Below, in pieces: positions 44,002-50,848 of a DNA stretch of 64,000 bases. This stretch comes from Anaerofustis butyriciformans (GTDB lineage Bacteria > Bacillota > Clostridia > Eubacteriales > Anaerofustaceae). Numbering within the stretch: the first letter of the stretch is position 1; each line of letters opens with the position of its first letter. The stretch lies in assembly GCF_036289385.1 (NCBI RefSeq), contig NZ_JAYFFH010000002.1, forward strand, positions 62,001 to 126,000. The letters run 5' to 3'. The translations under genes were made by a program, and so were the position numbers. The notes under the pieces were generated by a model, which was not told where the DNA came from, searched no databases, and was given only the letters and a program-made list of their open reading frames with translations.

Positions 44002-45196
44002 ATTTTACCTGTTCTCGCTTTTTCTTTCTGTATCGGTCTTGGGTAACTCGGTTGCAACATTCGGTACAGCAATATTTGGTTCTTGTTGATGTTGTTTTTA
44101 CAAGAAAATATCTCTGGCATCGTGGATTTGCACATTGACGGTATAACTCAAGATCTGGTTTCAAATAAAAGATAGAGAAATAAATGGCACTCAGCAAGGA
44201 ATCCACTTTCCAAGAAGGTGACATTGTCTGCACATCGTATTCCGGAAAAATTCCATTAAGGTTGGCATTGATTTCCTCTCCTAAAATATGTCGAGCAATT
44301 TCTATTATAGTTGATTTCATTTCATCGTTCATCGTAGATAAATCTGCAGAAGGATATAGGGTTAATCCTTGAACCATATCGTAAGTTTGTAATTGTCCAA
44401 AATCATGATGTAAGTGAAAAAGAAAATCTATGATTTTTCGCTCTATATGAGAACCATTATAATTACAGTATAATTGAGTGATTTGTTTATAAAATGGTGT
44501 AACAGCAATTGCTCCATTTATTGATGTGCCACTTACAATATCATTATACTCACTAATGTCCAATTCATAAGATGGTGTGGCAATAGTATCGTAAACGGTA
44601 TAGGTATCTTTGTTAAAAGCCTCTTGCTGTCTTTCCCAACTAAGTGATATAGCACTTGCTTTAACCATCGTATCCATAAAAGAGTGTCTACAACTTGTAT
44701 ATGGTGCTGACATTGAGTTCATTTTTATCTGAAGTGGTTCTGACAGCATTAAGTATAATGTCAGGTGTGTTATTTTCTCGTAATCTTTATGTATTTCATT
44801 GACAGCAGTCATTAATTCCACAGTGGCTTTGATATGTAGAATAAATTCATATAATAATGATGCATCAATACTTTCGTATTCAGCATCACTAACCGGAAAT
44901 AAAAAACCGTTGCGTTCAAAAAAATTGTATAGGTTTTTGAGTTTTTTGTTAGGCAATGCAATAAGAGAGCCGAGAATATTATCCTCTTCGGTTGTTCCGT
45001 TAGCAGCAATTCTGGATAATCCAGTTTTTGCTCTATAGCCGAATAGTAGCGGTCTATCTGAATAGGATTGAAATTTAAAAGTTTTTTTGGGTGGCATCCC
45101 TGGAGAGGTGTGTTCTATATCCTCAACGCAATTACAAGCATAACTTTTAAATGTAAACACGTTATTTTCAAAAAAATTTTCTATAATTTGAGGCAT
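44000..45196 (-). CDS. CGNR/ABATE-like zinc-finger protein, 398 residues
   Basis: The C-terminus has a zinc-finger pattern (CANPRCQRYFLVKTTSTR, then KYCCTECCNRVTQDRYRKKK) like the CGNR/ABATE-type putative regulators. The remainder is helical with no enzyme motif I recognise. It is alone on the minus strand at the end of the restriction block and converges on it. It may regulate the cargo or be an autonomous cargo gene. The SD is weak (AAAGGGGAAA before ATG). Confidence 0.7.
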   Translation of the reverse strand: MPQIIENFFENNVFTFKSYACNCVEDIEHTSPGMPPKKTFKFQSYSDRPLLFGYRAKTGLSRIAANGTTEEDNILGSLIALPNKKLKNLYNFFERNGFLFPVSDAEYESIDASLLYEFILHIKATVELMTAVNEIHKDYEKITHLTLYLMLSEPLQIKMNSMSAPYTSCRHSFMDTMVKASAISLSWERQQEAFNKDTYTVYDTIATPSYELDISEYNDIVSGTSINGAIAVTPFYKQITQLYCNYNGSHIERKIIDFLFHLHHDFGQLQTYDMVQGLTLYPSADLSTMNDEMKSTIIEIARHILGEEINANLNGIFPEYDVQTMSPSWKVDSLLSAIYFSIFYLKPDLELYRQCANPRCQRYFLVKTTSTRTKYCCTECCNRVTQDRYRKKKREQVK

Positions 45197-45369
45197 AATT
45201 TTCCCCTTTCAGTAATTCAAAAGTCATGCTATATAGCATGGCTTTATTTTTTATTAGTAAAAAAATAATGATAAAAACTATATAACATTTACATTGTACA
45301 CTATAACCCATATAAAAACAACATTGAAAACATTATTAAATAATAAATGTTATGTTTAAATTTGCTATC
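45197..45369. other. AT-rich intergenic region with a short palindrome
   Basis: No gene can be supported here. CATGCT-ATAT-AGCATG (45225-45240) is a perfect 6-bp hairpin followed by GCTTTATTTTTTATT. It lies just upstream of the minus-strand gene and could be its operator or a weak terminator. The rest is AT-rich. Confidence 0.4.
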
Positions 45370-45398
45370 TTCAATTACTTTTTAACTTGTCCTATACT
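45370..45398 (+). promoter_or_regulatory. Candidate promoter of the sigma-factor leader
   Basis: -35 TTCAAT (45370-45375), a 17-base spacer and -10 TATACT (45393-45398) point to a start near 45405. The resulting transcript would have a leader of about 325 bases before the sigma-like gene. Confidence 0.5.
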
Positions 45399-45527
45399 TA
45401 ACATAGGTTGAAAAACTTAAAAATTAATATCACAAAGCCTGATTAGCTATAGGGCATTGGGATACAAATATTGAACCAACCTCAGTGAAAACTGCAGGAG
45501 GTGCGATAGAAGTACCCTTCTTTTCCT

Positions 45528-45566
45528 ATGCATTTATTTTCAGGCAAAACAGGTCGGTGCTTCTAA
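45528..45566 (+). CDS. Possible 12-codon leader peptide (tet(M)-leader-like)
   Basis: The short frame MHLFSGKTGRCF ends at TAA within the left part of the downstream terminator hairpin. From memory the nucleotides and the GRCF-stop ending resemble the Orf12 leader ahead of tet(M) in Tn916. An AGGAGG occurs at 45496-45501 but too far to be its SD, so translation is doubtful. Confidence 0.3.
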   Translation: MHLFSGKTGRCF

Positions 45567-45583
45567 AACGCCGACCTATTTTT
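45551..45583 (+). terminator. Leader terminator (attenuator candidate)
   Basis: Arms AGGTCGG (45551-45557) and CCGACCT (45571-45577) enclose a 13-base loop and are followed by ATTTTTG. It overlaps the 12-codon frame, as in transcription attenuators controlled by a ribosome. Confidence 0.65.
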
Positions 45584-45627
45584 GTACCCTTTGCCTTTCC
45601 GTGAAAACAGGCGGAAAGGACAAGTTT

Positions 45628-45672
45628 ATGCAATTAAAAAAATGGCAAAGTGCGATTGCTAAGTATCCGTAA
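45628..45672 (+). CDS. 14-residue leader peptide controlling the sigma gene
   Basis: ATG 45628 is seven bases after AAAGGA (45615-45620) and encodes MQLKKWQSAIAKYP, ending TAA at 45670-45672. The SD lies in a hairpin (CCTTTCCG 45594-45601 with CGGAAAGG 45612-45619). The stop codon lies inside the strand that masks the sigma SD. This layout is that of a translational attenuator. Confidence 0.6.
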   Translation: MQLKKWQSAIAKYP

Positions 45673-45729
45673 TCTCCGAATTTTTGATTTCAGCTAAATT
45701 CAAAAATTCAAATTTTAAGGAGATTACGG
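45667..45729 (+). promoter_or_regulatory. RNA hairpin masking the sigma-gene ribosome binding site
   Basis: CCGTAATCTCC (45667-45677) is a perfect complement of GGAGATTACGG (45719-45729), which contains the SD GGAG. The inner arms GAATTTTTGA (45678-45687) and TCAAAAATTC (45700-45709) extend the stem, leaving a nine-base bulge. A ribosome at the leader stop would melt the left arm and expose the SD. Confidence 0.65.
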
Positions 45730-45731
45730 AA

Positions 45732-46271
45732 ATGAAAAAATTCACATTAGAACAACAAGAAGAATTATTTGCCAATGAATGCAAAGTTATAAATCTTAAA
45801 TACGAGTACAAGGGATATACCGGTTCAGAAAGATGGGCAATTATTACTGAACTGGCAGAAGAAGAAATATGGATAAAATATCCTGATGTTATCCGCAGGT
45901 ACAGCCCTTTCATTCTACTTTCTATTGCTCAGGGCGAAGTGATAACCGAATATCAGAACTATGAAGCAAGAGAAAGAATGAGGAAACTTCATTATGGACA
46001 CGCATTTGACATAAACGATGGAGATTTTGAAATACATCATCCGGAGTTAGTTGTTGAAGTTGACCCTGTTGAAGAGATAATGCTGCAAGATAATATCAAA
46101 AAACTCCAGAAAGCTATTTATTGTTTAAGCGAAACTCAGAAACGAAGAATAATTAAATATTTCTTCTACAATCAGTCGTTTGAAAAAATTGCAGATGAAG
46201 AAGGCGTGGATTTTACATCAGTAAGAGAATCGGTAAATAGTGCAATAAAAAAATTAAGAAAATTTTTCTAA
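45732..46271 (+). CDS. Sigma-70-like / sigma region 4 regulatory protein, 179 residues
   Basis: The ATG at 45732 follows AAGGAG. The C-terminal part (IKKLQKAIYCLSETQKRRII, YFFYNQSFEKIADEEGVDFT, SVRESVNSAIKKLRKFF) is a sigma-70 region 4-type HTH with a typical SETQKRRI-IA-x-x-EGV-VRESVNSAIKKLR pattern. The N-terminal 80 residues lack recognisable regions 2 and 3. Similar sigma-like ORFs occur in Tn916 and related elements and are thought to control transfer or excision. Expression appears leader-controlled. Confidence 0.85.
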   Translation: MKKFTLEQQEELFANECKVINLKYEYKGYTGSERWAIITELAEEEIWIKYPDVIRRYSPFILLSIAQGEVITEYQNYEARERMRKLHYGHAFDINDGDFEIHHPELVVEVDPVEEIMLQDNIKKLQKAIYCLSETQKRRIIKYFFYNQSFEKIADEEGVDFTSVRESVNSAIKKLRKFF

Positions 46272-46373
46272 AACACCCCCCAGAAATGCTCTCCCATTTC
46301 AAACAAGTGAAGGGGTTAATTCTATTCCGGATATGAATTAACTCAGATAACAAACGAAAGCGAGGATTTACAT

Positions 46374-46952
46374 ATGAAAAAAGTAGATTTTAAGAATGTT
46401 AGATGGGGAGATATTTATTATTGTAACTTAGGTGTTACAAACGGCAGCGTACAATCTGGGGTACGACCAGTTCTGGTGGTTCAAACAAATAGATTAAATG
46501 CAAATAGTCCAACTGTTGTTGTTGCAGCTATTACAGCGGTAAAAAAGAAAACAGATATGAATACGCACGTCGAACTCAATACTGATTGCGGCTTGAAAGA
46601 GCCATCAATGGTTATGCTTGAACAGCTTCGTACTGTTGATAAAGATATAGAACTGGATAACTTTGTTGGAAGAATTACGGATGACGACAAAATCAATGAA
46701 ATCAAGCGTGGATTAAAATTCGCTGTTGGAATTCCTGTTAAGCCTAAAGGTGAAAGAAAAGGAATTGCGTTAAGCTTATGCCCACACTGTCGAAGTGAGT
46801 TTCAATCTGTTCCTGAAAATATTGTAAAGAGACTCGACCCCTTTCAGGTAGAAAAAGAGCTGTGCGACAAATGTCAGGTTAGATACGGCTATGACTATAT
46901 GATTTTTAAGAAGAACCATCATCGTTCAAAAGGAGGTGTTGAGAATGTTTAA
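46374..46952 (+). CDS. PemK/MazF-family protein with C-terminal cysteine-rich tail
   Basis: Residues 8-125 match the PemK/MazF endoribonuclease fold: WGDIYYCNLGVTNGSVQSGV, RPVLVVQTNRLNANSPTVVV, SMVMLEQLRTVDKDIELDNF. A C-terminal part adds CPHC and CDKC, a likely zinc ribbon. No separate antitoxin gene is visible. The gene leads the HTH array and overlaps the next start by eight bases. It may be a growth-arrest toxin or a regulator of the element. Confidence 0.85.
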   Translation: MKKVDFKNVRWGDIYYCNLGVTNGSVQSGVRPVLVVQTNRLNANSPTVVVAAITAVKKKTDMNTHVELNTDCGLKEPSMVMLEQLRTVDKDIELDNFVGRITDDDKINEIKRGLKFAVGIPVKPKGERKGIALSLCPHCRSEFQSVPENIVKRLDPFQVEKELCDKCQVRYGYDYMIFKKNHHRSKGGVENV

Positions 46953-47205
46953 AGATAGAATTGATGTAATGAATCAGCATCTAAACGATTCTGAAAATAT
47001 CTCTGGTTTTGAAAAGCGAGTTTATACAGTCGAAGAAATAATGGACATCCTCGATATAGGAAAAAACACTGCATATGCACTTGTAAACTCAGGAGTATTC
47101 CACTTTGTAAAAGTTGGAGGTCATTACAGAATTTCCAAAAAGAGTTTTGATAACTGGTTAGACAATATTGATAGCAAAAATTCTGATTGTCAAGTATCCG
47201 ATTAA
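46945..47205 (+). CDS. Excisionase-like HTH protein (HTH module 1)
   Basis: The 86-residue protein holds one HTH_17 module, YTVEEIMDILDIGKNTAYAL, VNSGVFHFVKVGGHYRISKK, SFDNWLD. AAAGGAGGTG lies before ATG 46945; an upstream TTG is less likely. Modules of this form act as excisionases or regulators in ICEs. It starts inside the MazF-like gene. Confidence 0.78.
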   Translation: MFKDRIDVMNQHLNDSENISGFEKRVYTVEEIMDILDIGKNTAYALVNSGVFHFVKVGGHYRISKKSFDNWLDNIDSKNSDCQVSD

Positions 47206-47228
47206 ATCAATCGCATAATTAACAAAAG

Positions 47229-47301
47229 CTCCGATTTTAAGTACCATATAGCCAAGTCGATTGGCTATATGGTAGTCAGAGCGACAAATAAAAATCGGAG
47301 G
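47229..47301 (+). promoter_or_regulatory. Nested inverted repeats masking the ribosome binding site of the next gene
   Basis: An inner perfect 14-bp hairpin, TACCATATAGCCAA (47242-47255) and TTGGCTATATGGTA (47261-47274), sits between the outer arms CTCCGATTTT (47229-47238) and AAAATCGGAG (47291-47300). The outer right arm includes the SD CGGAGG of the HTH gene at 47306. Alternatively the inner hairpin is a protein operator. Confidence 0.6.
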
Positions 47302-47305
47302 TAAA

Positions 47306-47557
47306 ATGATGCAAAGTAAAAACAAAAGCGGTGTAGATAGCCGAAATACATTTAAGCAGACTGAAACATATAATCGAGCATATACGATAGGAGAACTGCA
47401 ACGTATTCTTAAAGTCAGCAGGACTTCTGTTTATAGGCTTGTTAAAAGCCAGCAATTCCATAGTGTTCGAATCGGTGGTCACTATCGAATATCCAAAAAA
47501 AGTTTTGATGATTGGTTTGATGGGCAGAAAGGAGGTTCAAGTAATGGCATTTGTTAA
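47306..47557 (+). CDS. Excisionase-like HTH protein (HTH module 2)
   Basis: The 83-residue protein has one HTH_17 module, YTIGELQRILKVSRTSVYRL, VKSQQFHSVRIGGHYRISKK, SFDDWFDGQ, very similar to the previous one. CGGAGG precedes ATG 47306, within a possible RNA hairpin. A second ATG follows directly at 47309. The last 14 bases overlap the next gene. Confidence 0.75.
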   Translation: MMQSKNKSGVDSRNTFKQTETYNRAYTIGELQRILKVSRTSVYRLVKSQQFHSVRIGGHYRISKKSFDDWFDGQKGGSSNGIC

Positions 47558-48245
47558 TATGTTTGATGAGCGAGTTGAATTATTTAATCTCAGAGAAGAA
47601 AACGAGCGTTTAGCTGAGTTATTCAGTGATGAGAAACTTCAGGAAGAAGCTATTTGGGAAGCGTACTCTGTAAAAGAAATATCACGACTTCTCTCTATAA
47701 CTAACGAAGAAGCATTGAAGTTGATGAACTCTGGATTGTTTAAAACATATCGTGTCGGAAATGAATATAGAGCCTCAAAGAAAAGCGTTGATGACAATAT
47801 GAAAATAGTCAAAGCTATGCTTACTTATCAAAACAAGAAAACAATGACTGTTCCTGATGTTATGCGTATACTGGGGCTTGGCAAAACCGCAACATACCGT
47901 CTTATAAATCAGTGCCGATTTAAAACTTATTTAGTAATGGGAAAAATGAGGGTTGATGTTGATAGCTTTGAAGATTGGTATGCAGGGCAATTCCATTACA
48001 AAAAAGTAAACGGAGAAAGACCCGGCAAGAAATATGGAAAAACGCTTTCCCCTTTAACTGTTGCTAAATCACTTGGTATACCAAGAAGTACAGCTAATGA
48101 CCTTATGAATGATGGTATTGTTGAGTTTATATGGGTCGATGGCAAACGTCGAATAAAAAGAGAAAGTTTCGAGAAATGGTATGCTTCGCAGAACAAATAC
48201 ATCAAAGTAAAGGAAATTGAGGAGGTGGAAGGCTATGTTGATTGA
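47544..48245 (+). CDS. Triple-HTH protein (modules 3-5)
   Basis: The ATG at 47544 follows AAAGGAGG; an earlier in-frame ATG lies inside the preceding gene. The 233-residue protein contains three related HTH_17 modules: YSVKEISRLLSITNEEALKL, MTVPDVMRILGLGKTATYRL, and LSPLTVAKSLGIPRSTANDL, each followed by a SFEDWY/SFEKWY-like end. Such a head-to-tail triple could bind a long operator or several att-arm sites. Function inferred: regulator or recombination directionality factor. The stop overlaps the next gene. Confidence 0.75.
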   Translation: MAFVNMFDERVELFNLREENERLAELFSDEKLQEEAIWEAYSVKEISRLLSITNEEALKLMNSGLFKTYRVGNEYRASKKSVDDNMKIVKAMLTYQNKKTMTVPDVMRILGLGKTATYRLINQCRFKTYLVMGKMRVDVDSFEDWYAGQFHYKKVNGERPGKKYGKTLSPLTVAKSLGIPRSTANDLMNDGIVEFIWVDGKRRIKRESFEKWYASQNKYIKVKEIEEVEGYVD

Positions 48246-48441
48246 GGATAGAGTTCGTGAATTAAATGGCGGTACATTCTCAAAAAAAAGTTACTCCGTC
48301 GAGGAGGTACAAGAGATTTTAGGAATTACCCGACAGACTGTGTATAAACTGATTAAACAAGGTTGTTTTCAAGCGGTGAGACTTGAAAACGGATATCGTA
48401 TTATTAAAACCAGCTTTGATAAATGGCTGGACAATGAGTAA
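48235..48441 (+). CDS. Excisionase-like HTH protein (module 6), adjacent to the integrase
   Basis: The 68-residue protein has the module YSVEEVQEILGITRQTVYKL, IKQGCFQAVRLENGYRIIKT, SFDKWLDN. GAGGAGGTGG precedes ATG 48235. It lies just before the integrase gene, the position of xis in Tn916, so it is the best candidate recombination directionality factor, although the other HTH proteins are close relatives. Confidence 0.78.
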   Translation: MLIEDRVRELNGGTFSKKSYSVEEVQEILGITRQTVYKLIKQGCFQAVRLENGYRIIKTSFDKWLDNE

Positions 48442-48452
48442 GGAGGATTGAA

Positions 48453-49913
48453 ATGGCTTCTATTGTTAAGAGAAAAAATCGATACGCTGTTGTATATACT
48501 TACAAAGATGATGACGGCATACAACATCAAAAATGGGAAACCTTTGAGACTAATGCAGATGCAAAAAAGAGAAAAACTCAGATAGAGTTTGAGCAACAAT
48601 GCGGTACATTTGTTGTCCCAACCGCCACAACAGTAGCAGACCTGCTTGAGGAATACTGTTCTGTTTACGGGGTTAATAATTGGGCGATGTCAACTTATCA
48701 TTCAAAGAAAGGACTTATGTATAATTACATCATACCACTAATCGGTGATGTAAAACTTGACGAGCTGACACCCAGACTTATGGATAAATTCTATCAGAGT
48801 TTATTGAAAGTCAAAACCAAATCAGTGCAAAACAAAAAACCGAAGAATGAGTATCTGACAGTACATACAGTAAGAGAAATTCATAAATTTTTAAGAAGTG
48901 CATTTAATCAGGCGGTAAAATGGGAGCTGATGACAAGAAATCCGGTTCTCAATGCTACCTTGCCGAAGGCAGAACATAAAAAAAGAGAAATTTGGACAGC
49001 AGAAACACTTATGCACGCTCTTGAAGTATGCGATGACGATATTCTTTCCTTAGCTATCAACCTCTCGTTTGCCTGTTCTTTACGAATGGGAGAAATGCTT
49101 GGACTTACTTGGAGCTGCATTGATATATCGGAAGAAAGTATGAGGGATAACAATGCCTCTATTTATGTGGATAAGGAGCTTCAGCGTGTAAACAGAGATA
49201 TTATGGAGGTTCTTGATAATAAAGATATCATCCGTGTTTTTCCGAGAACACTTTCCAATACAAATACTTCGCTTGTATTAAAAACACCTAAGACCAAAAC
49301 GAGCGTAAGAAAAATATTCCTTCCTTCGACTGTTGCTCAAATGTTACTGGAGAGGAAAAAACAAATAGACGAAATGAAAGAGCTTTTTGGAGATGAATAT
49401 TTGGATTATGATTTGGTATTTTGTCATTCGTCCGGCAGACCAATGGAAGGTCAGGTAATCAATCGCGCATTGAAGCACCTTATACGAGATAATGATTTAC
49501 CAGATATCGTATTCCATAGTTTCAGACACGCAAGTATCACCTACAAGCTGAAATGGAACGGCGGCGATATGAAGTCAGTGCAAGGTGATTCCGGACACGC
49601 ACGAATGGATATGGTTGCAGATGTTTACAGCCATATCATAGATGAGGACAGACGATACAATGCACAGAAATTCGAGGAACAGTTTTATAACGCAAAGGGA
49701 CTTAAAAATACAGAAGAAGGGAAAACAGCCCCTATGCCAAAGTTTGAAACTGCCGTAGAACTGCTTGACCCAATGGCACAGCTCGATGAAGAATCAGAAA
49801 AGTCAAATGAGGAACCAACAGATACTAAAGATGACAATATGGAAATGCTTGCAAAGCTATTAGCAAATCCTGAAACCGCTTCGCTACTAAAAGCATTGGC
49901 AAAGAACTTATAA
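48453..49913 (+). CDS. int: Tyrosine recombinase / integrase
   Basis: The 486-residue enzyme has the catalytic residues in order: Arg211 (SLRMGE), His355 and Arg358 (FHSFRHAS), His382 (DSGHARM) and nucleophile Tyr392 (DVYSHI). An N-terminal arm-binding domain and a core-binding domain (VADLLEEYCSVYGVNNWAMS) precede. It carries out integration and excision at a tRNA site. An acidic tail of about 80 residues after the catalytic domain is longer than usual. The GGAGG SD is at the start of the gene. Confidence 0.94.
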   Translation: MASIVKRKNRYAVVYTYKDDDGIQHQKWETFETNADAKKRKTQIEFEQQCGTFVVPTATTVADLLEEYCSVYGVNNWAMSTYHSKKGLMYNYIIPLIGDVKLDELTPRLMDKFYQSLLKVKTKSVQNKKPKNEYLTVHTVREIHKFLRSAFNQAVKWELMTRNPVLNATLPKAEHKKREIWTAETLMHALEVCDDDILSLAINLSFACSLRMGEMLGLTWSCIDISEESMRDNNASIYVDKELQRVNRDIMEVLDNKDIIRVFPRTLSNTNTSLVLKTPKTKTSVRKIFLPSTVAQMLLERKKQIDEMKELFGDEYLDYDLVFCHSSGRPMEGQVINRALKHLIRDNDLPDIVFHSFRHASITYKLKWNGGDMKSVQGDSGHARMDMVADVYSHIIDEDRRYNAQKFEEQFYNAKGLKNTEEGKTAPMPKFETAVELLDPMAQLDEESEKSNEEPTDTKDDNMEMLAKLLANPETASLLKALAKNL

Positions 49914-49915
49914 AC

Positions 49916-49950
49916 AGAAAGGCAATCCTAAATGGGTTGCCTTTCTCTTG
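49916..49950 (+). terminator. Terminator after the integrase gene
   Basis: Arms AGAAAGGCAA (49916-49925) and TTGCCTTTCT (49937-49946) with an 11-base loop follow the stop at once. The T-run is weak (CTTGTTCT), so termination may be partial. Confidence 0.65.
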
Positions 49951-50160
49951 TTCTAAGGGGCTTGAATTTAAGAGGAAAATTACTATAATATAAATATGTG
50001 AATATTCTTTTCTCGAAAGAGAAAGCGTTATCTCACAATGTATTTTCAGCGATTTAAGTACCACTTATTTACTCAATGATATTTCCCGTTTTTCTTTGCA
50101 ACTGCTAATATCCTGCTAAAATGATGGCAAAAAACCGCATAAAATTAGCAGATTACAAAC

Positions 50161-50249
50161 GAGATTTCGTTGACAGCGAATCCTCGGAAAAGCCAGTAAA
50201 ATCAAGGCTTTTTAGAGATTTCGAGGGAATATAAAATGACCTTCGGGTC
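50161..50249. repeat. Right-end repeats and hairpins near the attachment site
   Basis: GAGATTTCG occurs at 50161-50169 and 50215-50223. Between them AAAAGCC (50188-50194) and GGCTTTT (50206-50212) form a hairpin. GACC-TTCG-GGTC (50238-50249) forms a second stable hairpin directly before the tRNA fragment. They may be integrase arm sites or terminators. The gap 49951-50160 holds nothing else I can support. Confidence 0.4.
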
Positions 50250-50252
50250 GTA

Positions 50253-50296
50253 CTCCTAAGGGTTAGTTGTGAGTTCGATTCTCGCAGGGGGTGCCA
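50253..50296 (+). other. Right attachment site: 3' part of a tRNA gene, probably tRNA-Arg(CCU)
   Basis: CTCCTAA would be an anticodon loop with CCT (arginine); GGGTT the 3' anticodon stem; GTGAG-TTCGATT-CTCGC the T arm; then AGGGGGT, G and CCA. The 5' half of a tRNA does not precede it: no ACCCCCT-like acceptor strand and no AACCC stem is found. Hence it is a duplicated 3' end, expected when the ICE integrated into the 3' end of a tRNA. The intact copy should lie at the left junction outside the window. Confidence 0.7.
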
Positions 50297-50317
50297 TAAT
50301 AATCATAATAAAAAATT

Positions 50318-50352
50318 AACCTCTTAGTATTAAATACTAAGAGGTTTTTTAT
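50318..50352 (+). terminator. tRNA-side terminator in the chromosomal flank
   Basis: Perfect 13-bp arms AACCTCTTAGTAT (50318-50330) and ATACTAAGAGGTT (50334-50346) with a 3-base loop are followed by TTTTATT. It probably terminated the original tRNA gene. Confidence 0.88.
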
Positions 50353-50376
50353 TAATATCTTTACGGATATTAAAAA

Positions 50377-50646
50377 TTATCTTTTTTTTTCATAGATTTT
50401 TCTTATGCTCATTATACCGCTAAACAGTAAAATTGCAGATAACAAAAAAGACACAACTGACTTTATTATATCATTTTGAAAACTATTTATACCTGCCCAA
50501 ATAAGTACTCCAATAATAAAAGTATATAATATGAAAATTATACCAATAAAAGGATACTTAACCCATTTACTTACTTTTTTATCTTCAAAAATAACTGATA
50601 TTACACATAAAAATAATTCACATATAATTTCAATTATAAAATCCAT
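50377..50646 (-). CDS. Small two-to-three-helix membrane protein, 89 residues
   Basis: Hydrophobic segments (FIIEIICELFLCVISVIF, YPFIGIIFILYTFIIGVLIW, SVVSFLLSAILLFSGIM) alternate with short charged loops and a KRKIYEKK-like basic end. GGAG lies before ATG 50646; a start nine codons upstream is less likely. No family recognised. Its codon and base use match the AT-rich flank, not the ICE. Confidence 0.6.
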   Translation of the reverse strand: MDFIIEIICELFLCVISVIFEDKKVSKWVKYPFIGIIFILYTFIIGVLIWAGINSFQNDIIKSVVSFLLSAILLFSGIMSIRKIYEKKR

Positions 50647-50807
50647 AAGTACTTTCTCCTTTTTTAAGTACAATCACTAATAATATTTAAGGTATTATAA
50701 CAAAATAATAATTCGTTTTTATCAATATCGTAAATTGTTAATATATTGTTAAGTTTTGATAATTAATCATTTTTAAGATAAAAAAGATAACAATTATTAT
50801 TTAATAA

Positions 50808-50845
50808 ACTTATCAAAATAAAAAACAGCCTTATTAGGGCTGTTT
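50808..50845 (-). terminator. Terminator of the hcp operon
   Basis: Arms AAAACAGCC (50821-50829) and GGCTGTTTT (50837-50845) form a hairpin that, on the minus strand, is followed by a T-rich run complementary to 50808-50820. Confidence 0.8.
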
Positions 50846-50848
50846 TAT

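Larger units (their letters stand above)
1..50296. mobile_element. Integrative and conjugative element (Tn1549/CTn-like), left end outside window
   Basis: The span carries a ParB-like protein, a relaxase with MobC, a VirD4 coupling protein, VirB4-, VirB6- and PrgI-like transfer proteins, a CHAP wall hydrolase, a sigma-like factor, excisionase-like HTH genes and a tyrosine integrase, in the order familiar from Tn1549/CTn-type elements of Clostridia. The integrase is the last gene. It is followed by a tRNA 3' fragment at 50253-50296, taken as the right attachment site, after which base composition becomes more AT-rich and gene content changes. The left boundary is not in the window. Restriction and possible defence cargo lies at about 31.2-45.2 kb. 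Confidence 0.93.

Noticed and set aside
46272..46373. GTTAATTC/GAATTAAC inverted repeat before the MazF-like gene as a third SD-masking structure
   Set aside because: The arms do not include the SD (GCGAGG near 46360) and the loop is 12 bases; it could be a protein site but evidence is thin.
50215..50296. An intact tRNA gene at the right end of the ICE
   Set aside because: T arm and 3' acceptor are present but no 5' acceptor, D arm or 5' anticodon stem fits; it is a 3' fragment only.
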